The notes under the pieces are model-generated. The model searched no databases, was not told the DNA's origin, and saw only the letters and a program-made list of their open reading frames with translations. 64,000 nt of DNA from an uncultured Saprospirales bacterium. GTDB lineage: Bacteria; Bacteroidota; Bacteroidia; Chitinophagales; JADIYW01. The position numbers and the translations under genes are program-made. Positions 6,455-15,652 of the stretch are shown here, in pieces. Every line of letters begins with the position of its first letter. Position 1 is the stretch's first letter. The stretch lies in assembly GCA_938008535.1 (NCBI GenBank), contig CALLKF010000164.1, forward strand, positions 1 through 64,000, given 5' to 3'.

Positions 6455-9319
6455 ATGTCAGCTAAATCATTACCACCAATTTCGCAAGAAGAAATCACAC
6501 ACATCAACGTATATGGTGCAAAAGAACATAATTTAAAAAACATTGAAGTTCATATTCCAAGAAACCAATTTGTAGTTATCACCGGTTTAAGTGGCAGCGG
6601 AAAATCATCGATGGCGTTTGATACCATTTATGCAGAAGGTCAACGTCGTTATATGGAAAGTTTCGGTTCGTATGCGCGGCAATTTCTCGGCAGCATGGAA
6701 CGACCTGACGTTGAAAAAATCACAGGACTTTCACCCGTAATTTCTATTGAGCAAAAAACCACGAACAGAAATCCAAGAAGTACGGTTGGAACAACTACTG
6801 AAATTTATGATTTTTTGCGATTATTGTATGCACGCATCGGTGAAGCTTATTCCTACAATACTGGCGAAAAAATGGTTCGTTTTTCTGAAGAACAAATCAT
6901 TGATGATATTCTTAAAAAATTTCAAGATAAAAAGATTTCCATTTTAGCACCTTTGGTTCGTGGTCGAAAAGGTCATTATCGCGAATTGTTTGAAGATGTA
7001 AGAAAACAAGGTTATTTACGTGTGCGTGTCGACGGCGACACGATGGAAATTCAACCTAAAATGCAAGTAGATCGCTACAAAATTCATGATATCGAAGTAG
7101 TGATTGATAGAATTAAGGTAGATAAGAAAGAAGTGCAGCGTTTGCGCGAATCTATTGCAAAAGCATTAAAAGAAGGTAAAGGTTTATTGTTTATTGAAAA
7201 TTTAGAAAATGGAAAAGTTGCAACGTATAGCAAAACCTTAATGTGCACAAAAACTGGTATTTCTTACGAAGAACCATCGCCAAATACCTTTTCATTTAAT
7301 TCACCGTATGGTGCTTGTCCGCATTGCAAAGGTCTTGGCGTTATTAAAACTGCAGACTATGAAAAAGTAATTCCAGACGACAGTAAATCCATCATTGAGC
7401 AAGGTATCACGCCGCTTGGCGAATATCGCGAAACCTATACGTACAAAATGGTGGAACAAATTTTAAAACAATTTAAGTACACATTGAAAACACCGATTAA
7501 TCAATTATCTAAAGAATGCTTAGATACTTTGTTATATGGCACGATTGAAAAAATGAAGGTTGAAGCCAAGGAAAACAAAGATAGAAAATCAACCAACACG
7601 CATTGGAGTTTAACGTTTGACGGTGTGATGAATCAAATTAACAGATCATTTACAGAAGAAAGTAGCGATGCCATTCGAAATTGGGCACAAAATTATATCA
7701 GCGAAATTGATTGCAACGAATGTGGCGGCACACGATTGAAAAAAGATTCTTTGTGGTTTAAATTAGATAATAAAAACATTGCAGAAATTGCGCATTTAGA
7801 TTTGAATGAATTGCAAGATTGGATAAATCAACTCGATAAAAAATTAACGAAAAATCAGAATATTATTGCCAAAGATATTTTGAAAGAATTGCAAGACAGA
7901 ATTGGTTTTTTATTGAACGTTGGATTGAATTATTTAAATATCAATCGACCAACGGGTTCATTGTCTGGTGGCGAATCACAGCGCATTCGACTGGCAACGC
8001 AAATTGGTTCGCAGCTACAAGGCATCACCTATATTTTAGATGAACCAAGCATCGGTTTGCATCAGCGCGACAACCATCGTTTAATTACTGCATTACGAAA
8101 CTTAGCAGACATTGGCAACACCGTAATTGTAGTGGAACACGACAAAGACATCATGTTGGCTTCTGATTATATTTTAGATTTTGGCCCACACGCTGGCTTG
8201 CATGGTGGTGAAGTAATTGCGCAAGGTGAGCCAAAAGATTTCATCAAACAAAACACCACAACGGCTAAGTATTTGTGCAATAAACTATCGATTGAAATTC
8301 CTAAAAAAAGAAGAAAAGGAAATGGCAATTTTATAAAATTAAAAGGTGCTTCTGGTCACAATTTACAACAAGTTAATTTAGAAATTCCTTTAGGTACTTT
8401 CACTTGTATTTCTGGTGTTTCTGGTAGCGGTAAATCAACGCTTATTAACGATACGTTGTATCCTATTTTAAATCAACATTTGTATCGTTCGCCATTCAAT
8501 CCAATGCCGTACAAATCTGTGGAAGGACTTTATTTTATTGATAAAGTCATCGAAATAGATCAGTCGCCGATTGGCAGAACACCACGCAGTAATCCGGCAA
8601 CCTACATTGGTGTTTTTGATAAAATCAGAGATTTATATGCGAACATTCCAGAAGCAAAAATTCGTGGTTATAAAGTAGGTCGTTTTTCGTTTAATGTAAT
8701 TGGTGGAAGATGCGAAGAATGTCAAGGTGGTGGCATGAAATTAATTGAAATGAATTTTTTGCCAGACGTATATGTTGAGTGTACAAAATGTTTAGGAAAA
8801 AGATACAACCGCGAAACACTCGAAATAAAATACAAAGGAAAAAGCATTTATGATGTATTGGAAATGTCTGTAGAAGATGCGGTGGATTTTTTTGAACATA
8901 TTCCAACTGTTTACAACAAAATAAAAATGATGTATGATGTTGGTTTAGGTTATATAAAACTCGGACAAGCAGCAACTACATTAAGTGGTGGTGAAGCACA
9001 ACGTGTAAAACTATCAGAAGAATTAGGCAAGCGCGATACCGGAAAAACGATTTATATTTTAGATGAACCAACAACTGGTTTGCATTTTGAAGACATCAGA
9101 GTTTTGTTAGATGTGCTGCAAAAACTGGTGGACAAAGGTAACACGATTGTGGTGATTGAACACAATTTAGATGTGATAAAAGTAGCAGACTATGTGGTTG
9201 ATTTAGGACCAGAAGGCGGTCGTGGTGGTGGACAAATTGTTGCCACTGGAACACCAGAAGATGTTGCAAAAAATAAAAAAAGTATAACTGGTGAGTTTCT
9301 GAAATTGGAGTTGAAGTAG
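6455..9319 (+). CDS. uvrA: Excinuclease ABC subunit A
   Basis: A 954-residue UvrA with two ABC ATPase halves. The first Walker A is GLSGSGKSS at 44-52 and its signature LSGGESQ is near 502; the second Walker A GVSGSGKST is near 654 and its LSGGEAQ near 844. UvrA finds bulky DNA lesions and loads UvrB. The C-terminal zinc module is intact (CEECQGGG with ECTKC). In the first zinc module only one Cys of the leading CxxC pair is present (LMCTKTG, before GACPHCKGLG); a similar arrangement may be usual in this phylum. The gene begins 54 bases after the amine oxidase and may be transcribed separately. Confidence 0.97.
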   Translation: MSAKSLPPISQEEITHINVYGAKEHNLKNIEVHIPRNQFVVITGLSGSGKSSMAFDTIYAEGQRRYMESFGSYARQFLGSMERPDVEKITGLSPVISIEQKTTNRNPRSTVGTTTEIYDFLRLLYARIGEAYSYNTGEKMVRFSEEQIIDDILKKFQDKKISILAPLVRGRKGHYRELFEDVRKQGYLRVRVDGDTMEIQPKMQVDRYKIHDIEVVIDRIKVDKKEVQRLRESIAKALKEGKGLLFIENLENGKVATYSKTLMCTKTGISYEEPSPNTFSFNSPYGACPHCKGLGVIKTADYEKVIPDDSKSIIEQGITPLGEYRETYTYKMVEQILKQFKYTLKTPINQLSKECLDTLLYGTIEKMKVEAKENKDRKSTNTHWSLTFDGVMNQINRSFTEESSDAIRNWAQNYISEIDCNECGGTRLKKDSLWFKLDNKNIAEIAHLDLNELQDWINQLDKKLTKNQNIIAKDILKELQDRIGFLLNVGLNYLNINRPTGSLSGGESQRIRLATQIGSQLQGITYILDEPSIGLHQRDNHRLITALRNLADIGNTVIVVEHDKDIMLASDYILDFGPHAGLHGGEVIAQGEPKDFIKQNTTTAKYLCNKLSIEIPKKRRKGNGNFIKLKGASGHNLQQVNLEIPLGTFTCISGVSGSGKSTLINDTLYPILNQHLYRSPFNPMPYKSVEGLYFIDKVIEIDQSPIGRTPRSNPATYIGVFDKIRDLYANIPEAKIRGYKVGRFSFNVIGGRCEECQGGGMKLIEMNFLPDVYVECTKCLGKRYNRETLEIKYKGKSIYDVLEMSVEDAVDFFEHIPTVYNKIKMMYDVGLGYIKLGQAATTLSGGEAQRVKLSEELGKRDTGKTIYILDEPTTGLHFEDIRVLLDVLQKLVDKGNTIVVIEHNLDVIKVADYVVDLGPEGGRGGGQIVATGTPEDVAKNKKSITGEFLKLELK

Positions 9320-9347
9320 ATTGCAGATTTACACATTTTTTTTGTGA

Positions 9348-9379
9348 TTGAATTACTTTAATTTAGTTTATTATCTTTA
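9348..9379 (+). promoter_or_regulatory. Candidate promoter for the DUF2147 gene
   Basis: TTG at 9348-9350 and TATCTTTA at 9372-9379 are 21 bases apart and sit just upstream of the ATG at 9387. The last base of the -7 element is A rather than the consensus G; the same variant recurs ahead of other genes in this window. Confidence 0.4.
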
Positions 9380-9386
9380 GTTATAC

Positions 9387-9818
9387 ATGAAACTACTTTT
9401 CTCTTACATATTGCTTTTTAGTTTTCAATTGCTGATGGCAAATGAGCCACCAAAAGTGGAAGGTATTTGGACTTGCAGTAAGAAAGATTGTAAAGTAGAA
9501 ATTTATAAAACAGGAAACACATACGAAGCAAAATTGCTTTGGGCTCGAAAAGAATTAGACGAAAATGGGAAACCTAAATTAGATGTAAAAAATCCGGACA
9601 AATCGAAAAGAAATTTGCCAATTATTGGAAATAAAACTTTGTGGAATGCTAAGTATAATTCAGCAACACATTATTTTGAAAATGCAACAGCTTACAGAAA
9701 TGGAAAATACTTTTGTGGAAAATTTAAATTAAATACAGATGGAACATTAACTATCATAGGTTACAATTGTTCCATTAAATTTATTCAATTTTCAGAAACA
9801 TGGTCAAGAATAAAATGA
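9387..9818 (+). CDS. Secreted DUF2147 domain protein
   Basis: A 143-residue protein with a signal peptide of about 18 residues (KLLFSYILLFSFQLLMA) followed by the DUF2147 core: VEGIWTCSKKDCKVEIYKTG, then KLLWARKELDENGKPKLD. DUF2147 proteins are small periplasmic or outer-surface beta-barrel-like proteins of unknown function, common in Bacteroidota. Four Cys residues (two in CSKKDC, plus YFCG and YNCS) could form disulfides after export. The gene is convergent with the PhoD-like phosphatase gene. Confidence 0.8.
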   Translation: MKLLFSYILLFSFQLLMANEPPKVEGIWTCSKKDCKVEIYKTGNTYEAKLLWARKELDENGKPKLDVKNPDKSKRNLPIIGNKTLWNAKYNSATHYFENATAYRNGKYFCGKFKLNTDGTLTIIGYNCSIKFIQFSETWSRIK

Positions 9819-9828
9819 TTGTTTAATT

Positions 9829-11625
9829 CTATTGCTTCACAAATTTCTGCACAGCAAAAGATTTATCGGTTTCAATCGATATTAAATAAGTTGAATTGCT
9901 GAATTGCTGAATTGGAATTTCTATTAAATCATTTAGTGGTGTTGTAATATTAACTTGGTAAACTTCTTTTCCATTTAAATCAAAAATCTTTATGTACTGA
10001 ATTTTTTCACCAGTATATTTTGAATTCAATTGTATCTGTATATAATCGCTAGCTGGATTTGGAAAAATGCTCACTAAATCTGTCATCACTTTTAAATTAT
10101 TCACACCAGAAACAATATTGTTATTTTTTATGGTATGTCGAGCAACAATAAAATTATCTTCATCTACAATTTGTAATTGAACAGAATCATTGCCAAAAAC
10201 TTCCATTTTGCCAAACGCATTTTTGATGTTGTTGTTACCAATTCCTAAACCACCTTTGTTCCATAACCATTTATTCAAATCTAAACCAATTACTTTAAAA
10301 ACGTTATTAAACTGATAGTACAATTCAGTGGAACTAACGCTTAAGCCACTTGCATTCATTTCTGGTAAACCAGCGTTTGTACCATCATCAATAGCACAAC
10401 CATGCGTATCGCCACTAATCACAATTACATTTTTTATTGCATTATTTTTGATGTAATTTAAAATTTTTGTTCGTTCATAAGCATACGAACCAAAGTAGTC
10501 CGAGAAGCTATATGACAAACGAAAACCAGTGCCAGCATATCCGCCAATATTAAATTGCATGCCTTGTATCAGCAATGGTAATTCTACCAACGGTTGAATA
10601 TTTTTATTAAAAGGAACACCAGAAATTATAAATTTCCAGGTTGCAGTTGAGTTCTTAAGTGCATTTAAAAACCAATCTAACTGAGGTTGGTTTAACATGG
10701 TTTGAGAAGGACTGTTTCCATTAAACGTCCATAAATTTATAGCTGCATTGTATTTTAAATTATTCCATCCACCTGTATTGCAACTGCGTACATCTATCAT
10801 AAAAAATTCGCAATTGCCAACTTTAAAAGAATGATAATATCCATCGGTATCATTCTGCATCTGGTAGCCAGGAAAGAAATTTTTATATGCTGTTAAGCAA
10901 TTGGTACGCATTTGCTGCGTACGTGGATATAAATCGAAATAATTAATTAATTTACCGTTTTCGTATCTTACTTGTAGTGCACCACCTTTAAAATATTTAG
11001 AGTTGCCCCAAGTATCATCATCATCAGGCATGTAGGCAATTGGCATTTTCTTCAACATATCTTTGCAAATCGGCTCTTCATTTCTGCGTCGCCAACCAAG
11101 TTTTACTGCGCTCCAATCTTCTGGATAATCCATTCCAACATATCGCGGAATTTGATAGGATGGATAAGTAAAATCACCAGTATGAATAAATAAGATTGGT
11201 TTGTACAACGGCATCACGTCAAACACTTTCATATTGGGTGTTTCCTGACAAGAACCAGTTACAAACGTTAAATGTTCTGCTGTACCAACAACAGGAAATG
11301 TTTTGAAATGACCTAATGTGTTTTCTATATTTCCATTAATGCGATAACGAAAATAGTAATCGGTAAAAATTGCTAAGTTTTCTAGAGTAACAATTTTTGA
11401 TGTATCTAAACTAGCATCGGTAGCTGAATTTATTTGTTGAAAAGAAGCAAATGTTGAATCGGTAGAATATTCTAAACTAAAATTAACGGATGAAGATGTA
11501 CGAATATAAATTCGCGCACTATTTTCGGTAACACCACCAATCATTGGTCCGTGCGTAATGTTTTGTGCAGAAACAATTTTTGTTAGCAGCAACAAAAATG
11601 TGCATTTCCATTTTGATATTAGCAT
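9829..11625 (-). CDS. PhoD-like metallophosphatase with T9SS type A sorting domain
   Basis: A 598-residue exported protein. A leader of about 20 residues precedes a fibronectin-like N-terminal domain (about 25-110), then a PhoD-like calcineurin fold with GSCQ at 124-127, HTGDFTY at 148-154, DDDDTWG at 201-207 and a late GDTHG. The last ~80 residues form a T9SS type A sorting domain (VSIFPNPASDYIQIQ ... KSFAVQKFVKQ), so it should cross the outer membrane and be surface-attached or released. PhoD enzymes hydrolyse phosphodiesters and monoesters with Ca/Fe. The segment usually read as WDDHD in relatives is PDDDD here, so the metal site may differ. Confidence 0.88.
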   Translation of the reverse strand: MLISKWKCTFLLLLTKIVSAQNITHGPMIGGVTENSARIYIRTSSSVNFSLEYSTDSTFASFQQINSATDASLDTSKIVTLENLAIFTDYYFRYRINGNIENTLGHFKTFPVVGTAEHLTFVTGSCQETPNMKVFDVMPLYKPILFIHTGDFTYPSYQIPRYVGMDYPEDWSAVKLGWRRRNEEPICKDMLKKMPIAYMPDDDDTWGNSKYFKGGALQVRYENGKLINYFDLYPRTQQMRTNCLTAYKNFFPGYQMQNDTDGYYHSFKVGNCEFFMIDVRSCNTGGWNNLKYNAAINLWTFNGNSPSQTMLNQPQLDWFLNALKNSTATWKFIISGVPFNKNIQPLVELPLLIQGMQFNIGGYAGTGFRLSYSFSDYFGSYAYERTKILNYIKNNAIKNVIVISGDTHGCAIDDGTNAGLPEMNASGLSVSSTELYYQFNNVFKVIGLDLNKWLWNKGGLGIGNNNIKNAFGKMEVFGNDSVQLQIVDEDNFIVARHTIKNNNIVSGVNNLKVMTDLVSIFPNPASDYIQIQLNSKYTGEKIQYIKIFDLNGKEVYQVNITTPLNDLIEIPIQQFSNSTYLISIETDKSFAVQKFVKQ

Positions 11626-11684
11626 ACGTTAATATACATAATCTTTTTAAAAACAGGAAAATAAGAATTTGTATTTTTAGAGAA

Positions 11685-14600
11685 TTAACGCAATAACGTA
11701 ACTACACCTTTTAAATAAAACGATTCGTTATTATATTTCACACCAGAAACCACATAAATATAACTATCAATTTGACATTCAACACCTTTGTAAGTGCCGT
11801 CCCAACCATTGTCTAAATTATCTGTTTCAAACACCAGCGCGCCCCAACGATCGAAGATTTTTAGGTTGTATGTTTTGATACTTTTATTAATCATGTTCAA
11901 ATTGTCATTGATTCCGTCATTATTAGGCGAAAATGCACTTGGAATAAAAATATCGCAATTCGTAGATATAAAGATGGAATCTCTTTGCAAACAACCACCT
12001 TTGTAAACCTCCACTTTTATTGGAGAAATAGTGCCATTAATGATAATCGAATCTTTGTTTACATCACCTGTGCTCCAGAAAACAGAATCAAATGGCACTT
12101 TAAAACTTAATACTCTTTGCTCACCTGGACACATAATAATACTATCATCACCTAATTTTATTTTCGGTAATGGTTTCACTTCAAAACTATATTTCAAAGA
12201 ATCTGCTCCACAACGGTTGGTTGCAGTTAGCTTTAATGTTTGTGTTCCAGCTACAAAATATGAATAAAATGCAGTGTCTTTTGTTTGCGGATTTAGATTA
12301 TTTAAAGTCCAAACATATTGCGTATTTGTGCCACCAAAAGACAAATTAGCATATTGAGCAGTTTTACCAAAACAAACATCCGTTGGAATTGGATTGATAG
12401 CTAATGATACGGTGTCATCCATGTTGATGGTTTTTCTCAACGTATCAAAACAACCAGCATTTGATTTGGTAATTAAGGTGACGTTTTTAGTTCCAAAAAC
12501 GGAATAAGAATGTGTTGGACTTTTAATAATATCAGTTGTATTGTCGCCAAAATTCCATGTATAATTAGTGACATTTCCAAAGTTAATTGTTGATGTATTA
12601 TTAAAAAGGATAGGTCTATTCAAACAAAGAAAATCATTGGTAAAATTCAACGTCATGCGTTGAGCAGCAACATTCACAGTATCAATCGCCACACAACCAT
12701 CAATATAAACGAATACTTTTAGAGGATTAAATGTACCATCATTTATTATGTTTGCAGCAGCTGAACCAGTAGACCATCGAATTGAATCGTATAAACTTGG
12801 ATTTACAGTAAAAGTTGTGGATTGATTTTTACATAAAACCGTGTCACGTCCTAGCGATACATTTGGTCTCGGACGAATTACAAATGATTTAGTAATTGAA
12901 TCGGCATAACATCTGTTTTTCACCACTAATTTTACTGGATAAGTTCCAGTTCCTTGAAATGCATAATTTAAATCTTTGGTAGTATGTGTTGTATTTTCGG
13001 CAAACCAAGTATAAGTATTATTTACACCACCAGTAGTTAGATTTTGGAAGTTGATTTGATTTCGCTGACATGTAATTAATTCTGTTGATTTGAAATTAAC
13101 CTGCTGAACGGTGTCCATCGGAAGAATTTTAGTGACCGTATCTTTGCAACCAATATCAGAAGTTGCAATTAACTGCACCGAATAATTAGCAAAAGGCGAA
13201 AATGTATGGGTTGGATTCTGTGTATTCAAATCAGATTGTCCATCTCCATAATTCCAATCATATTGAACCAAAGTACCTGAATTTACAGATGATGTATTAA
13301 CAAACGTAATTGGTTTATTCATACACAAATAGTTATTTGAAAAATTAGGTGTAATGGTTTGTTTTTTAACCAAAACTGTATCTTTTCCAACACAACCATT
13401 TTTAAATACTGAAATATAAATTGGCGATTTTGTTCCATCAACAGAAATATTTGACGTGTTTTCAGCCGTACTCCAACGCAACGAATCAAATACACCAATG
13501 GCTGTAAGCTGTTTTGTTGATTTATTACAAACCGTAACATCAGTTCCTACATTTACAGTTGGATTTAGATTTATTTTTACGGTTGAATTTAAGGTGTCTT
13601 TTCCGCAACGATTGGTAGAAATTAATTGCACTGGAAAAGTACCATTCGTGTTAAATGTTGAAGTCGCAGTATTTCCATTTACTGGTGAACCATTGTTTAT
13701 AATCCATTGAAAAGCCGTTGGGCTTCCACCTGTTGAAGTATTGGTAAAGGTTACTGGTAATTTTTCACATAAATTTATTGGAGATGTTGTGTAACTTAAT
13801 CGCACGGTATCATCCATTTTTATTTTCTTTGTGATGGTGTCTTTACAACCAAATGGCGATGTTACAATATGTTGTACATTAAATGAATCGAACCGGTTAA
13901 ATGTATGTGTTGGACTTTTTAGTGTATCAGTATTTCCATCGCCAAAATTCCAAAAATAATTACTAATGGTTCCTGTAGATGCATCAGTGAAAAGCGTATT
14001 TCGTTTATAACACAAATTGGCCGATGTAAAATTGGCGGTTGGCTTAGGATTTACCACAACTGGTTTGGTTATTTTTCCAACGCAACCTTTTGCAGTTGTT
14101 GCAGTGAGTTGTACATTATAAGTACCTGGTGTGGTAAATAATTTTGTTGGATTTTTCACATAAGAAGTATCGCCTGGCGACAAAACCCATTTCCAATTAT
14201 TCACATCATTGTAAGGTGAAGTTGTTGAATCTGTAAATTGAATTAATTGATTTTGGCATCTTGGTACATAAGTAAAATTTGGAACCAAACCTGGATAATA
14301 AATTACTTTTATTCGGCTTGTGTCATTACAAGGCTTTCCTTTATTTACTATTAATGTAGCGTAATAAACACCAGTATCTGGATAAGCAAACGTAGGATTT
14401 TTTAGAATCGATGTATCATCAGTTCTACTTGGCACACCAAAATCCCAAAAATAGGTAACACCTGATTGATTTAATTCATTGTCAAAACGAACTACCGCAC
14501 CTTGACAATTACTAAAAGTAGTATCATTCACTTTAATTGCAGAACTATTTGTGTTATCAGTAATTACTAATGGTGCCGCAGATGGAATAGTGCAATTCTC

Positions 14601-15503
14601 AACATTAAACTGAAAATCACGAATGCTTTTATTAATAACTACACCACCTCTAATTTCTTCGACACAAATTCCAACTACAAACAAACCAAGCGTTCTTGGA
14701 ATTGCAGTTAACATTCCTGAAGTTGGATTAATGTATAAGATTGAATTTAATCCTAATGGCTTTTGCGATTCATAAAATCCACCGTATATAACACTATCAA
14801 ATGGTGGTGATGTCGCTTGATAATAAGCACATCCAGGTTGGCTTTGTTGACATACTGTTGGATTGTCTGAATCTAATCCTTGTAATGGTGCACATAAGCT
14901 ATATCGTAACTGATCGCCATTAGCATCTGTCGCAGACATATCGAAGTCCAATTTCGAATTGTTACATAAAAACAATGGTGGTTGATTAATAAAAATTGGT
15001 GAAGAATTACAAGTAATATTTGGTGGAATTGTAATTTGATATGTACTACCTTGATTACTCAAAAGATTTAATACTGCATCATTCCGACAACAACGCTGAT
15101 ATACTAAAATATAACCCGATGTACTTGCTGGCAATGTTAGAATTTTAGTATATACTCCTTTTTGTATTCTTACATCTCTTGGTGGATTTGAAATACATGA
15201 ATTGGTGTTAGTTGGTAAAATTGTGCTTGCTGGTGAATATATTGGAAATGGATTTGTTTCACCATTGTTTAAATTTACTTTAGCAAATGTTGTCGCATTA
15301 AAGACTGTCACCATTGCAGGGTCATCTAGTTGAGCTTGGCCATAGTAATCGTCTCTAAATATAGTTAATGTAATCTCATATTGATTTCCACCTAAACATT
15401 TATACGACATTTCACCACCAACTAAATGCGTCGCTTTGCTACTATAACTTAATGCTAAAGCAATAAACAGGAACAATATTTTATAAATTGATTTTTTCAC
15501 CAT
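11685..15503 (-). CDS. Giant PKD-repeat surface protein with T9SS type B (gliding-type) C-terminus
   Basis: A 1272-residue secreted protein: leader 1-24, an N-terminal region beginning THLVGGEMSYKC that recurs in Bacteroidota surface proteins, PKD domains from about 315, and three ~230-residue internal repeats (490-715, 717-947, 951-1183). Each repeat holds a PKD domain with GDG or GDN, a second PKD-like unit, and an Ig-like unit with LGxD..C and W-S-T. The C-terminus (IFIPSAFSPNNDGIND, FDRWGALVFET, GWDGTYKG) is the type B sorting domain associated with gliding and adhesin export. Role inferred: adhesion or surface structure. It is divergent from carB. Confidence 0.92.
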   Translation of the reverse strand: MVKKSIYKILFLFIALALSYSSKATHLVGGEMSYKCLGGNQYEITLTIFRDDYYGQAQLDDPAMVTVFNATTFAKVNLNNGETNPFPIYSPASTILPTNTNSCISNPPRDVRIQKGVYTKILTLPASTSGYILVYQRCCRNDAVLNLLSNQGSTYQITIPPNITCNSSPIFINQPPLFLCNNSKLDFDMSATDANGDQLRYSLCAPLQGLDSDNPTVCQQSQPGCAYYQATSPPFDSVIYGGFYESQKPLGLNSILYINPTSGMLTAIPRTLGLFVVGICVEEIRGGVVINKSIRDFQFNVENCTIPSAAPLVITDNTNSSAIKVNDTTFSNCQGAVVRFDNELNQSGVTYFWDFGVPSRTDDTSILKNPTFAYPDTGVYYATLIVNKGKPCNDTSRIKVIYYPGLVPNFTYVPRCQNQLIQFTDSTTSPYNDVNNWKWVLSPGDTSYVKNPTKLFTTPGTYNVQLTATTAKGCVGKITKPVVVNPKPTANFTSANLCYKRNTLFTDASTGTISNYFWNFGDGNTDTLKSPTHTFNRFDSFNVQHIVTSPFGCKDTITKKIKMDDTVRLSYTTSPINLCEKLPVTFTNTSTGGSPTAFQWIINNGSPVNGNTATSTFNTNGTFPVQLISTNRCGKDTLNSTVKINLNPTVNVGTDVTVCNKSTKQLTAIGVFDSLRWSTAENTSNISVDGTKSPIYISVFKNGCVGKDTVLVKKQTITPNFSNNYLCMNKPITFVNTSSVNSGTLVQYDWNYGDGQSDLNTQNPTHTFSPFANYSVQLIATSDIGCKDTVTKILPMDTVQQVNFKSTELITCQRNQINFQNLTTGGVNNTYTWFAENTTHTTKDLNYAFQGTGTYPVKLVVKNRCYADSITKSFVIRPRPNVSLGRDTVLCKNQSTTFTVNPSLYDSIRWSTGSAAANIINDGTFNPLKVFVYIDGCVAIDTVNVAAQRMTLNFTNDFLCLNRPILFNNTSTINFGNVTNYTWNFGDNTTDIIKSPTHSYSVFGTKNVTLITKSNAGCFDTLRKTINMDDTVSLAINPIPTDVCFGKTAQYANLSFGGTNTQYVWTLNNLNPQTKDTAFYSYFVAGTQTLKLTATNRCGADSLKYSFEVKPLPKIKLGDDSIIMCPGEQRVLSFKVPFDSVFWSTGDVNKDSIIINGTISPIKVEVYKGGCLQRDSIFISTNCDIFIPSAFSPNNDGINDNLNMINKSIKTYNLKIFDRWGALVFETDNLDNGWDGTYKGVECQIDSYIYVVSGVKYNNESFYLKGVVTLLR
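11955..14036 (-). repeat. Three tandem ~230-residue protein repeats
   Basis: Within the PKD protein the order PKD with GDG/GDN, KDT..K.I.MDDTV, second PKD-like unit with CG.D.L, LG.D..VC Ig-like unit with WST, then GC....D recurs three times. The copies are diverged in sequence, so this is an old duplication rather than a recent or slippage-prone repeat. Confidence 0.8.
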
Positions 15504-15652
15504 TCAAAAATAGCAAAAATTATGCTAACTATTGTTTCTTAAGTATTTATCAGTAAAAAAGTTCATATTTATAACTCTTTCGTAACAAAAATCTTTCAAC
15601 ATAAGACTTATGACTTAAGACTTTTTCTTATCTTCGTCAAACTTTTCCCAAA

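Noticed and set aside
8691..8975. Antisense ORF inside uvrA, and similar shadows in carB, fadH and nrdA
   Set aside because: They are reverse-frame shadows of strongly conserved genes with no family features.
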